Positions 1 to 9,682 are shown, numbered from the stretch's first letter. The stretch is 64,000 nt of DNA from Bombyx mori (GCF_030269925.1 NC_085112.1:10045501-10109500), one strand, 5' to 3'. The notes: generated by a model from the sequence alone, not told the origin. Numbers and translations: made by a program.

Positions 1-1130
1 TTGACGAAATTGTCATTCATAAAGTACCCTTGAGAGAGTCTTATTTCTATCGTATTTTTTTTCTAGCAAAAATATCAAACGCTCCCATGTTCTTTCTCGA
101 AATTTTATCCGCATATCGTGATCGTGGTAATGATTTTTACGTTTTCAGACAATTCGGTTTTCACGGAGCTTATCACGCACACGAGGTTTTGCAGTCTCCT
201 GGTTTAATGGCGTGGAAACTGTGATAAATTACATCCTAATGCTCTTTTTTTCTTTCGCGCAGAGCCTATCGTTAAGAGGCCGTATATTATTGTTGCGAAA
301 TACCTGTTTATGGAGACGGTTCGATTTATTTGATAAACATTTCAATTTTATGTTCAACTGCGAATATCTTAGTTCGAACGGACCAAACCAAAAAAAAAAA
401 CGTTCCGCAATGCATTCAAAACATAAAAAAGCTAACATTCAATTCTTGAAGCACGTGAAATATGATGATAATCTGTAAGCACGTTTTATACATTTTTAGT
501 GGTGGTTTACTTGCTGTAATAAAAATGAATAAACGCTAAACACTTCCCACTCGGCCTCTAAATGAATGAAAAACACGCAAAGTTTGGAAACCGCGCAAAT
601 GTGCGGAAGTTGTCTACAGTTGCGCTAGTTGTAGAATCTATAGGACACGCATTCGCTTAAAAGGTTGCTTTTATGCTTACAAATTATTGTATTCGTTCCT
701 GCTCTGCATAAACATCAATATTCAAATACGTCGGCTCTAAAAACTCATACGGTCCAGCTTTTCATGGCGGGATATTTTTCATCGGCTGAATATTAATACG
801 GAAATCCTCCGCGAATCCCAGCGCCAATTGAGTCATATTTTTTCAGACCACCTTTTGAATATTCTATTGAGGTTGAAAGGTTCCTGACCGAACTGTTTGA
901 GCAAACGCAAAAGCAAACCTACAGTACGACATAAGCTTCTAAATCTTTAATAAACATTTCAATATCTATAAGAAAATGAAATGATTTTCGTTGGTAATCG
1001 TATAATTTGAGAGCGGCTATACCGATTTGAATATTTTTGATGTTAAATGATCTGGAACATTTATAATTACACTCGATATGTGGGGGTGCGATCAGAATTC
1101 AGGATAATTTTACTCTCAAGGTAGGATGTC
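1..1130. other. No recognised gene; AT-rich sequence
   Basis: Only short open frames (longest 88 codons at 212-478) with no recognisable motif. No Bm1, Helitron-like or LINE homology was noticed. It is the left flank of the composite transposon locus that starts at 1135. Confidence 0.5.
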
Positions 1131-1134
1131 ATCT

Positions 1135-1165
1135 GAGGAGTGACTTTTCAACGGCTTATTTCGGG
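1135..1165 (+). repeat. Left terminal inverted repeat of the host DNA transposon
   Basis: About 30 bases pair with 7111-7138 joined to 7461-7465 in reverse complement, with one or two mismatches and a 2-base indel. The outermost 15 bases are identical between the two ends. Confidence 0.7.
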
Positions 1166-1420
1166 TTCCCAATTTTACTTTTTTTTTAATGCGAATCGGA
1201 ACTTTGTGTACACTCACATCGTATGACGTGAAGTGTTCGGTTCTAAAGTACTTAAATCTCGAAGAAAATGGCCATAGAAAATGCTTTCCGCAACAAAATA
1301 GCTTAATTCACATTCATTCTCGGCCCTACTAATTATGATAGGAGTTTTTTTCAAAATGGCTCATTTCTAGAACATTTTGTAGGTAAATTTTGTTAATACG
1401 TATCAAAAAGGCTTATTTCT
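1152..1420 (+). repeat. Subterminal GGCTTATTTCT-like motifs, left side
   Basis: Degenerate copies lie at about 1152-1163, 1292-1309, 1353-1369 and 1404-1420. The same motif recurs at 6871, 6902 and 6932 on the other side of the LINE, and in inverted form inside the right terminal repeat. Repeated subterminal motifs are typical transposase-binding arrays in DNA transposons; that role is inferred here. Confidence 0.5.
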
Positions 1421-1521
1421 AATCTGGTATCACAGGTTATTTTGGACGGTTGAAAGATTGCTTCAGTATCTGGAAGTGGATCCGCAAATATATTTTTATA
1501 CATTAGCAACACTTTATATTT

Positions 1522-1532
1522 GACTACGGCCA
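1522..1532 (+). repeat. LINE target-site duplication, left copy
   Basis: GACTACGGCCA is repeated exactly at 6756-6766, immediately after the poly(A) tail. This fixes both ends of the LINE to the base. Confidence 0.93.
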
Positions 1533-1630
1533 GGACTTCCTTTTTTGGCGGGAAATAGGAAGGCGGCAAATTGAAAATTTTTTTACAAAAAAATTATATT
1601 TAATAGTTGTAAATATTAAAAGTTTATAAA

Positions 1631-2764
1631 ATGTCGTCAGAAAGTGACGGCGATGATGAGGGAAAAAGAAACGAGGCGAAAAAACGCAGATATCAAGGGG
1701 ACGACGGACTATCAGATTCGGACTACATTTATAAACCTTTTCTCAAACCTGGGTACCGTCGTAGTTATCCTGATAACTCTCTTAATGACGAGTTTCCTGT
1801 CTACATCGAAGGTATCAGTAGAGAAGATAAAATTGGTAACAAAAATCCTTTACTTTTATCAAAAATATTTAAGTCGGTGAAGGGCATCAAAGAGAACAGG
1901 CGCATTAATGCTAATAAAATAATGCTTATATTTAAACAGGCAGTGGCTGCCAATGATTTTATAAACCATAATTGCCTTAAAGAAAATAACATGAAAGCTT
2001 ACATTCCGGCATCTTCAGTGGAGCGTGTGGGGAAAATAAGATTCATTCCTACAGAAACGAGTAACACTGAACTCTTCGACAAATTAATATCAGATTCAGA
2101 AATCATTGCTGTTAGACGTTTCACAAAAAAAGTAGGCGGAAATATAGTCCCAATGTCCATAATAAGTGTGACCTTTTCGAGTACTGTTCTTCCCGATTTT
2201 GTATATTTAGATAATTGGAGATATAAGGTATTCCAATATGTACCACCTTTGATGCAGTGTTTCAGATGCCTTAAATTTAGACATAGTGCCAAAGTGTGTC
2301 GGAATGAACAGGTCTGTTCTAAATGTTCAGGCAATCATTCATACAAAGATTGTTCAAGTGAAATTCTGAAATGTTGTAATTGCCAAGGCGATCATTTAGC
2401 TATCTCAAGATTTTGTCCAGTGAAACAAGCCCTTTATGAAAAACATAAAAATGTTTATTTAGCAAAACAATATGCTACAGTTGTATCTAAAGAATTTCCA
2501 CCTTTGCAAAGACTTCAGAACAGACCAGATCATTCAACACAAAAGAATCAAATTAAATCACAGGCCTTAATAGATAATCCTAATTCTGTTAAAAAACAAC
2601 CTACTAAATTAAACTCAACTAATAATGTATCTTATGAAAATTTATTAAATGATAATCAGTTCCTGGAAATAATTGTTAAAACTATAGTAATGATAGCCAA
2701 TTCAAATTCTGCAAAAACTATGACACACATTAAAGATATACTTAAACAAAATTTAACCCTCTAA
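1631..2764 (+). CDS. LINE ORF1 protein, Gag-like with three zinc knuckles (377 aa)
   Basis: Nucleic-acid-binding ORF1 protein of the I/Nimb-like LINE. Such proteins coat the element RNA and form the RNP used for target-primed reverse transcription. The N-terminus (about residues 1-30) is highly charged. A central region (about 50-205) resembles the I-type ORF1 body. Three cysteine-histidine knuckles follow: C210-C213-H218-C223 (CX2CX4HX4C), C229-C232-H236-C241 (CX2CX3HX4C) and C248-C251-H255-C262. The C-terminal 100 residues are Lys/Asn/Gln-rich and look unstructured. The first ATG of the frame, 98 bp from the element 5' end, is taken as the start. The stop codon TAA overlaps the ORF2 ATG by one base. 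The frame has no disruption. It is a transposon protein and not a host gene. Confidence 0.92.
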   Translation: MSSESDGDDEGKRNEAKKRRYQGDDGLSDSDYIYKPFLKPGYRRSYPDNSLNDEFPVYIEGISREDKIGNKNPLLLSKIFKSVKGIKENRRINANKIMLIFKQAVAANDFINHNCLKENNMKAYIPASSVERVGKIRFIPTETSNTELFDKLISDSEIIAVRRFTKKVGGNIVPMSIISVTFSSTVLPDFVYLDNWRYKVFQYVPPLMQCFRCLKFRHSAKVCRNEQVCSKCSGNHSYKDCSSEILKCCNCQGDHLAISRFCPVKQALYEKHKNVYLAKQYATVVSKEFPPLQRLQNRPDHSTQKNQIKSQALIDNPNSVKKQPTKLNSTNNVSYENLLNDNQFLEIIVKTIVMIANSNSAKTMTHIKDILKQNLTL

Positions 2765-2768
2765 TGGA
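2760..2768 (+). promoter_or_regulatory. TAATG stop-start overlap coupling ORF1 and ORF2
   Basis: ORF1 ends in TAA at 2762-2764 and ORF2 begins with ATG at 2764-2766, sharing one A. In the silkworm LINE SART1 a UAAUG junction is known to support termination-reinitiation. A similar mechanism is inferred here; no upstream structure was assessed. Confidence 0.75.
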
Positions 2769-5700
2769 TCCACTTAAATTAATGCAATTTAACATTCAAA
2801 GCATAAACAGTAAAAAATGGTTACTTAAAACTATACTTAAAGATAATTCCATAGATTTGTGTCTACTCAATGAAACTTGGCTTAAAAAATCTAGTCCTTC
2901 TGTTAATATAACCGGATACAATTACATTGGAAAAAATGCACAAAACGAGCATGGCGGTGTAGGTATATTGATAAGAAATACTCTTCAATACAAAACTATC
3001 AAAACAGCATTTTATCAGGATATTCAAAGTATCGCTATTGTAGTGTCGACAGTATCAGGACCAGTGTCCATTCTTTGTGTATATTGTCCACCTAAAAACA
3101 ATAATAGTCGTAATTCGATTAGACTGAATAAATTAAAAAATATTATTAGTAAAATACCGAAGCCATGTATAGTTTCTGGCGATTTTAACGCTCACCATAT
3201 TGCTTTTGGCTGTAGCACTACGAATTCAAGAGGTAGAGAATTAATAGATATTTTTGATGAATTGGATTTATGCATCTTGAATACAGGATCAGCCACTACT
3301 ATACAGAGACCAGGCTTCAATTCTTCAGCCATAGATGTTACTTGTGTCAGCCCAGTCCTCGCTCCACTATGTGAGTGGAAAGTCGGGGATGACCCTCATG
3401 GTAGCTACCATTATCCAACATTTATTGATCTGATTACCTCCCCTAAAAAGTATCAAATTAAGGATAGCTCACAAAAGTATTTATTCAAAAGAACAAATTG
3501 GGATGTATATATGGAAACATCTAAAGTAATGTTTGATAGCTTTTTAACAACTACTTGTCATGATCCTCTAAAAAGTTATAAAGAATTTTGTTCAATTTTA
3601 AACAATCTTAAAGTTAATTGTATTCCTGTTCATAAAAATAATATTCGTGTCTCTAATGCCCCTGCACCATGGTGGAGTCAGGACTGCGCTATATCTGTAA
3701 GGAAATCTAGAGAAGCTTTATTAAAATATAGAAACTGCATGTCCTTAGAAAACTATATTGAATACAAAAAAGCTGATGCACATAAAAAAATAATTATCAA
3801 ACAGGCAAAATTGAATGGCTGGAAAAATCTCTGTCATTCATTTAATAGACACACTCCATTGACTAAAATTTGGAACGATATCAGAAAATTTAAAAGAATA
3901 TATGTAAATAGAAACGTATATCGAAATGACGAATGGATAAATGATTTTATTAATAAACTATCCCAGACTGACATACCCGAACTAGACAATATTCAGCTGT
4001 ATTTTGACAACAATAATAACCTAAACAATAATTTTTTATTGAAACCATTTATGTTACATGAACTAGATATAGCTCTGACATCAAGAAAATCCACAGCGCC
4101 TGGTTTAGATGACATCCCATATATCATGTTACAGAAATTGCATATTTCAGTGAAAAACAAATTACTTGATATTCTCAATTCTCTCTGGCTTAGTCAACAA
4201 ATACCTGAATCATGGAAAACTCAGTGTGTAGTACCTATTTTGAAACCTGATAAACCACCAGATGATTATAAGTCTTATAGGCCAATTTCTCTAACATCAT
4301 GCATTGGTAAATTACTAGAACACATGATCAAAGTAAGATTAGATTTTTTTGTAGAGACAAATAAACTATTACCCCCTTGTCAGTTTGGTTTCCGTAAAGG
4401 TAGGAGTACAGCTGAAAGTTTGATAACATTCCTTAATGATATGAAGAGTTGCCAGCTATCTAAATCCACTGCAGTGTGTGTCTTTTTGGATGTCCAAGGA
4501 GCCTACGACAATGTTGATCTTATACAGCTGATTAAAATTTTACATGATCTTGGTTTACCCGGAAAGTTGTTAAAATGGATTTTTAATTTTTCATCTGATC
4601 GAACTCTATATGTCAAATATAACAATCAATTACATGGACCAAAAAAAACATGGAAAGGCCTAATGCAAGGAGCTTGCATGTCACCACTATTATTTAATTT
4701 ATATACTTCACAAATTATTAATTTTATTCCTCATAATACTTCAATTCTACAGTTTGCTGATGATGTCCTGATATATACTATAAACAGAAATATAAAATCA
4801 GCTGAAACAAATATAAACTTAGCACTACAACAATTAAATCTATTTTATTCCTTAAATTTAAAACTTAAAATTAACAGTGAAAAGAGTTCAGTTATGGTTT
4901 TAGGAAATGACATCACATCAGTTAAAGTTCTTTATAATAATAAACAGATACCTCTAGTAAATGAGAAAAAATTTTTAGGGGTTATTTTTGATAATAAATT
5001 AACATTTAAAAGCCACATAGATTACATATGTCACAATGCCATGAAAGGTATTAATATTATGAGATCTTTGGCAGGTACATTCTGGGGATCTGACCCTAAT
5101 ATTTTATCAACAATCTATAAGAGCTTAATACGTAGCCATTTTGACTACAGTGGCATAGTTTATATGAATGCTAGACCAACCTTTCTAAAAAAAATAGACG
5201 TAATTCAAAACATGGCATTACGCATAATAAGTGGTGCCATGCGCACTACTCCCATTATTTCAATGGAAGTAGAGACTTGTATTGAGCCCCTACCTATTAG
5301 AAGAATACTATTTGCTGAAAAATTCTCTACCAAGTTACTAGCATGCAATAGCCCTATTATCTTAAATAAACTGCCTGACACTCTGTCTATTTCTCAGCAA
5401 TCCAATGTACTTATAACTGTAAATAATGTGGTTACAGGACAATTTCCAGAACTGTTAGGTGTTTTTAATTTAGTTTTTAAGAAAACAAAGAATATTTACA
5501 AAAATGATCTATGGCCTTTATATGTGGTTTCATATGATTCTTTATTTGCTAAAATGGAAATAGATGTTAGCCATGTTGGCAGTAAATTTGAATTTTATGA
5601 GTTTCTATCTAAAAAAGATGATTTTTATGTGTTGTATACTGATGGATCCAAAAGTGGTAATAATACTAAGTCAGCTTATTATGACCCGCAAAAGAAATTA

Positions 5701-6588
5701 ACTAAATGTTTTAAATTAGATAATCATTGTACTATTTTTACAGCAGAGACATATGCTATTTATCAATGTTTATTGTATGTATGTGATATGGAAAAGGAGA
5801 AAAAGAATGTACTTATTATTTCAGATTCCATGAGTGTTCTTCTCTCTTTAGATAATTATAAGTTAAGTTATAAGCTCAATTATCTAATATATTTAATAAG
5901 AAAAATTATATTTGATAGTGGTAAAACTGTAACATTTAAATGGGTTCCATCTCATAGCGGTATTTGTGGGAATGAGACAGTAGATAGGGCGGCAAATGCT
6001 GAACATGATGAGGACCACTCGCAAGTATTCAAGGTCCCATTCACGGACTATGTAACTTTACTTAAAGTAGAGAAAAGACAGCTATGGGAGAGTTACTGGC
6101 AATTATGTTCAGAGAATAAAGGCATATGGTATAAGGAAATTCAAAAGAAGATCCCATGCAAGCCGTGGTATTGCAAAATCAAATTATTTAAGGAAAGAAA
6201 ATTCATAACAATCATAAACAGAATGAGATTTGGTCATTGCCTGACACCTGCCCATTTGCACCGAATGAAAATAACAAATAGCAGCCACTGCCAATTCTGT
6301 AATGATGAAAATGCAGACCTGACGCACATAATATTGAAATGCTCCAACTTTTCCACACAAAGACTGACCCTAGTAACAGAAATAACAGAAAAACTGGAAG
6401 AACATTTTGAAATAACGAAAACAAGAACAGCCCTTGAAGATGATGACTTACGAATGTCATTCTCAGTGTCAGACACTTATGTGTCAGTGTCAGAGGACTT
6501 AACCCGCCGCGTTCAAGAACTTTTGAGCAATGAAAGACTTTTCCCGAGCTTATATAAATTTATTACAGCGACTGTAGAAAAAATCTGA
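2764..6588 (+). CDS. LINE ORF2 polyprotein: AP endonuclease, reverse transcriptase, RNase H (1274 aa)
   Basis: Enzymes for target-primed reverse transcription. The APE-type endonuclease spans about residues 1-225: MQFNIQSINSKK at the start, NETW, and GDFNAHH at 139-145. The usual SDH motif reads SYH at 214-216. The reverse transcriptase spans about 430-740, with the PGLDDIP and YRPISLTS blocks, GFRKGRST, FLDVQGAYD, and the catalytic FADD at 664-667. RNase H covers about 955-1080 and keeps all four acidic residues: D960 (TDGSK), E995 (TAET), D1021 (SDSMS) and D1074 (WVPSHSG...D). A C-terminal zinc-finger-like site follows (C1176, C1179, H1188, C1193). The frame is uninterrupted. Translation probably depends on coupling to ORF1 through TAATG. 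The Tyr215 change is the one visible defect and could reduce nicking. Family assignment is I superfamily, I or Nimb clade. Confidence 0.95.
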   Translation: MDPLKLMQFNIQSINSKKWLLKTILKDNSIDLCLLNETWLKKSSPSVNITGYNYIGKNAQNEHGGVGILIRNTLQYKTIKTAFYQDIQSIAIVVSTVSGPVSILCVYCPPKNNNSRNSIRLNKLKNIISKIPKPCIVSGDFNAHHIAFGCSTTNSRGRELIDIFDELDLCILNTGSATTIQRPGFNSSAIDVTCVSPVLAPLCEWKVGDDPHGSYHYPTFIDLITSPKKYQIKDSSQKYLFKRTNWDVYMETSKVMFDSFLTTTCHDPLKSYKEFCSILNNLKVNCIPVHKNNIRVSNAPAPWWSQDCAISVRKSREALLKYRNCMSLENYIEYKKADAHKKIIIKQAKLNGWKNLCHSFNRHTPLTKIWNDIRKFKRIYVNRNVYRNDEWINDFINKLSQTDIPELDNIQLYFDNNNNLNNNFLLKPFMLHELDIALTSRKSTAPGLDDIPYIMLQKLHISVKNKLLDILNSLWLSQQIPESWKTQCVVPILKPDKPPDDYKSYRPISLTSCIGKLLEHMIKVRLDFFVETNKLLPPCQFGFRKGRSTAESLITFLNDMKSCQLSKSTAVCVFLDVQGAYDNVDLIQLIKILHDLGLPGKLLKWIFNFSSDRTLYVKYNNQLHGPKKTWKGLMQGACMSPLLFNLYTSQIINFIPHNTSILQFADDVLIYTINRNIKSAETNINLALQQLNLFYSLNLKLKINSEKSSVMVLGNDITSVKVLYNNKQIPLVNEKKFLGVIFDNKLTFKSHIDYICHNAMKGINIMRSLAGTFWGSDPNILSTIYKSLIRSHFDYSGIVYMNARPTFLKKIDVIQNMALRIISGAMRTTPIISMEVETCIEPLPIRRILFAEKFSTKLLACNSPIILNKLPDTLSISQQSNVLITVNNVVTGQFPELLGVFNLVFKKTKNIYKNDLWPLYVVSYDSLFAKMEIDVSHVGSKFEFYEFLSKKDDFYVLYTDGSKSGNNTKSAYYDPQKKLTKCFKLDNHCTIFTAETYAIYQCLLYVCDMEKEKKNVLIISDSMSVLLSLDNYKLSYKLNYLIYLIRKIIFDSGKTVTFKWVPSHSGICGNETVDRAANAEHDEDHSQVFKVPFTDYVTLLKVEKRQLWESYWQLCSENKGIWYKEIQKKIPCKPWYCKIKLFKERKFITIINRMRFGHCLTPAHLHRMKITNSSHCQFCNDENADLTHIILKCSNFSTQRLTLVTEITEKLEEHFEITKTRTALEDDDLRMSFSVSDTYVSVSEDLTRRVQELLSNERLFPSLYKFITATVEKI

Positions 6589-6733
6589 CCTGAAAAAATA
6601 ACATGAAAACCTGAGAAAAAACCGGGAATTTAATAATTTTGTATACTGTATGACATTTCGTAAATATTAACTTTATTATTGTATTATAATATGTAGACGG
6701 CCAATGGACTTGTATCCGGCTAATTTTATAAAT

Positions 6734-6766
6734 AAAAAAAAAAAAAAAAAAAAAAGACTACGGCCA
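6734..6766 (+). repeat. LINE poly(A) tail and right target-site duplication
   Basis: 22 A residues (6734-6755) are followed directly by GACTACGGCCA (6756-6766), the exact copy of 1522-1532. Confidence 0.93.
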
Positions 6767-6870
6767 ATTAAAAAAATATTAAACGAATGTAGGAGAAGTC
6801 CGTGTGTGATTTTCAGATTTTAATAAAAGTTTTTAGAAAAAAACATTTTTTTTTGCTAGCCCATCTTTTC

Positions 6871-6948
6871 GAAATGGCTTATTTCTTAGGAGTGCTGAAA
6901 CAAAACATCTTATTTCTTGGAGTTTGCGACTAAATGGGTTATTTCCTT
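6871..6948 (+). repeat. Subterminal GGCTTATTTCT-like motifs, right side
   Basis: Three direct degenerate copies at 6871-6887 (AAATGGCTTATTTCT), 6902-6918 and 6932-6948, spaced about 30 bases apart. They belong to the interior of the host DNA transposon and match those left of the LINE. Confidence 0.5.
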
Positions 6949-7128
6949 AAATCATATGATAATAACTCATAATTTAGAGAATTAAAAAAAAAAATACTCT
7001 GTGAAACGATCTATTAACCTACCTAGATTATGTACATAAAAGTTTGTTACTAAAAATATTCATGTATGAAAAGTTTTCGTATTTTTCTTGTTCCTGAAAA
7101 AAAAAATCATACAGAAATAAGCCATTTT

Positions 7129-7460
7129 GAAAAGTCACAAGGTCACGAAACCGTGCTTCAGTGCGTTCATATGTCCCGGAAAATGCTACCTGCTATCAAA
7201 AAGCGCAAGATAGAGTATCTCGGCCACGTGCTCAGGAACGATCGATACATGCTGCTGCAGCTGATAATTATGGGCAAAGTGGACGGAAAGAGACGTGCTG
7301 GGCGAAGAAAGAAATCATGGCTCCGGAATATCCGGGAGTGGACCGGTATTGCCTCCGTCGAACAGCTGTTCCGGCTGGCTGCAGATAAAAACGAATATAG
7401 AAAGCTAACGGCCAACCTTCAGGATTGAAGAGGCACTGGAAGAAGATGAAGAAAAGTCAC
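7129..7460 (+). mobile_element. 5'-truncated RTE-type LINE end with 10-bp duplication
   Basis: GAAAAGTCAC occurs at 7129-7138 and again at 7451-7460, bracketing a 312-bp insert (7139-7450). The insert carries the C-terminal coding region of an RTE-like LINE and ends in a GAAGAAGATGAA-type tail. The target was the right terminal repeat of the host DNA transposon. Removing the insert restores the inverted-repeat match with 1135-1165. Confidence 0.8.
7139..7428 (+). pseudogene. C-terminal fragment of RTE-type ORF2
   Basis: The frame contains IEYLGHVLRND, GKVDGKRRAGRRKKSW and LRNIREWTG and ends KLTANLQD. These are the characteristic C-terminal blocks downstream of the RT domain in insect RTE-like endonuclease-reverse transcriptases. 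The fragment lacks endonuclease and RT domains because the copy is 5'-truncated, so it cannot act alone. An ATG lies upstream at 7066, but that sequence belongs to the host transposon, so no start is assigned. Confidence 0.8.
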
Positions 7461-7469
7461 TCCTCATCT

Positions 7470-8990
7470 GGCTAGCCAATCTCTGGAGTCTACCAAATAA
7501 AACGGTTATTCATAATGAAAGATAAAATGCATTATTCAAAGGGCGCGCTGCTAATGATTACGAAGTAATTGGGACAGTTCTGAGATTATTCTCTTTGCAG
7601 ATTAAATTGTTGACAGCGACCGGGTAATTTATTTCAATTAATTCAGCGACGTGAATACCCGACAGATTCACTGAATCATTTTTCTCCTTGGCAAAGCGAA
7701 GACGTTGACAAATGAGAAAATTATTCGGTCACTTCACTACATGTCACTGGGAAAGCGCTAGAAAAAAAATTATGATCGAAATTCTCTTGTTTTCTCCGAT
7801 TTTTTCCGTGAAAATATTGTTTTTAGGTATAGCGCGCCGACCTAGGTTTTAGAGATAAGAACCGCCAATATTTTTGTATGAAATATCACTATCGTTTTAA
7901 AATAACGAATTGCTATGGATAAAAATTGACCGACCTCGGCGATTCTACGTACTCGTAAAGTAGAGTTGGTAATATTTTGTGGAGCGCTGACGTGCTTCAT
8001 TCGGGGAAAGGATTGTAACTATTTTTAAAATTCTACTAGAATACGTACTTAGTTATTGTAATTTATTTAAAAATACCCTCAATAAATTCATTTGCTTAAC
8101 ATGTTCTATGTATTGTATGAATGTTCGCAAATGGAAAAAAATATTACAAAAAATTATTTCTTCCCTTAATATGTGAAGTATCATCAGTCTCATAAAACTG
8201 CTTTAATATGATTTAGAATATTACCAAACGAAACTTAAAGAAATTCCGGCTGAACAGAAAAAATATTCCCGAAAAAATAACATATATATACTCATTTGTA
8301 TTTGTATTAAAAATATATTTTACCTAATGCTCTAGTTTCACATTCTCTAGACTAAGTGAGCCGTGAGCTTGTTTTTCTTACGCTATTATTAAGTATATTG
8401 AAGTACTCACCGACTAGATCTTTCAATGTAAAAAAACCTTCAAGCAATAAAAAATGTTGCAATATAATTCTAGATTCTATTTTTTTAGAAACACAAAACA
8501 AATCGAGTAGAAAACAGCACAAACAAAAATGATTCATAACATTCCCGAGCGAGCTTATAATTTCAAAATAATATTAAACGCACAAAAGAAAGGTATTGTG
8601 CTGTGATTGAGGTAAATAACGGTGTTTAGGTAAAACAGGTAATATTAGAAGTAGTAATGAGTTCCGCGGACGTCGAGTAATGAAAACAGATGACGTCCCG
8701 CCCGGGAAGGCTCGTCAACCCAGATGTTTTTTGTTATACAATTTTTTTTTTTTTTTGTGGAACGTTTTGTGTGGAAAATTCTAAGAAAATTTGAGCAATT
8801 ATGATTCCTCATAGGTCGGTCTTTGTGCTGGATATTTTGTTGTACTGTTTAATTCTTTTAAACAAAATTGTTCCTCTATTCGTTTAAGTATTTTTATATT
8901 TGTATTAAGGTTTGAAGTTCGTTCTTGATATTTGAAATTAATCACAGAAGACAAAGATCGATGTAGTTAGCTCAAAGACTATCTATATAA
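7470..8990. other. No recognised gene; AT-rich unique-looking sequence
   Basis: No open frame above 61 codons and no repeat family recognised. It contains A/T homopolymer runs (for example 8742-8757) and nothing else that I can support. Confidence 0.5.
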
Positions 8991-8991
8991 T

Positions 8992-9226
8992 AATATATCA
9001 GTTTGACTAATTTTGGTCTTGAATTATTTGTGGAAGTCCAGAGAAGGTTTAAAAGGTAAATAAATATGAAAATGCTCGGAATTAAATAAAAATAACAATT
9101 TTGTTTTTCCTTTGATGTGTCCCCCGTAGGGCGGATTCCTTTTGTTTGTTTTAAGTTTATTTTACACAAAAGTTTAGGTCTTTTATTTATCGATTGAGGC
9201 ACTACGAAGTCTGCCGGGTCAGCTAG
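8992..9226 (+). mobile_element. Helitron-like non-autonomous repeat (GCCGGGTCAGCTAG end)
   Basis: Starts with TC (8992) and ends CTAG followed by T (9223-9226), the hallmark of Helitron termini. It shares its full length with the opposite-strand copies at 32925-33191, 48229-48522 and 51829-52120. I relate it to the lepidopteran Lep1-type Helitron-like families from memory. Confidence 0.6.
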
Positions 9227-9439
9227 TGTATAATAAAATATTTATAACTTCCAGATTGCGCTCCAAAGTGCCAACACGTGGTCGGCGGTTCAAACTACCA
9301 CGACAATAAATGATGTTTGCTGCAACGTTCTAATCTTGGCTAAGTCTTATGTTTTCGGGTTAGGTTAGGTGCCAACAATCTACGTTCTACAACCCTAATA
9401 CAAAAAATAAGCATTTAATACAGAAATTACTGGTAGAAT

Positions 9440-9682
9440 TTACTGGTGGTAGGACGTGTTGTGAGTCCGCACGGGTAGGTACCACCACCCTGCCTATTTC
9501 TGCTGTGAAGCAGTAATGCGTTTCGGTTTGAAGGGCGGGGCAGCCGTTGTAACTATACTGAAACCTTAGAACTGATATCTCAAGGTGGGTGGCGCATTTA
9601 CGTTGTAACTTCCCTTAACACCAGGTGCGCTGTAAACTCGTCCATCTCTCTTAGCAAAAAAAAAAAAAAAACAAAAAAAAAA
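9440..9682 (+). mobile_element. Bm1 SINE, 5'-truncated, with internal deletion
   Basis: Begins at the TACTGGTGGTAGGAC block of the Bm1 body, lacks the tRNA head, and ends at TTAGCA plus an A-rich tail. The usual stretch between CGTTGTA and CACTTAACACC is missing about 30 bases. Confidence 0.88.

Larger units (their letters stand above)
1533..6755 (+). mobile_element. Full-length I/Nimb-like non-LTR retrotransposon
   Basis: A complete 5,223-bp LINE bounded by perfect 11-bp direct repeats. It has a 98-bp 5' UTR, ORF1 (CCHC nucleocapsid-like protein), ORF2 (endonuclease, reverse transcriptase, RNase H), a short 3' UTR and a 22-A tail (6734-6755) that starts within an AATAAA signal. The combination of APE-type endonuclease, RT, RNase H and triple zinc knuckles fits the I superfamily (I or Nimb clade); most Jockey and all RTE elements lack RNase H. 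Open frames, an undecayed target duplication and a long homopolymer A tail point to a recent insertion. By family knowledge the promoter would lie inside the 5' UTR. The clade is a judgement from motifs, not a phylogeny. Confidence 0.9.
1131..7469. mobile_element. Old TIR DNA transposon, interrupted by two retroelements
   Basis: The left end (1135-1165) begins GAGGAGTGACTTTTC and continues into a CGGCTTATTTC block. The right end, read in reverse complement from 7465, begins with the same 15 bases and then gives TGGCTTATTTCTG, but only after the RTE insertion at 7139-7450 is removed. The candidate target duplication is ATCT (1131-1134 and 7466-7469). Subtracting the LINE, the RTE piece and their duplications leaves about 775 bp, so this is a non-autonomous element. 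Its interior repeats an AAATGGCTTATTTCT-like motif. No transposase reading frame belongs to it. The superfamily is unknown; the 4-bp duplication is suggestive only. Confidence 0.7.

Noticed and set aside
9356..9370. Telomere-like TTAGG repeats
   Set aside because: Only two units (GGTTAGGTTAGG); far too short for a telomeric array.
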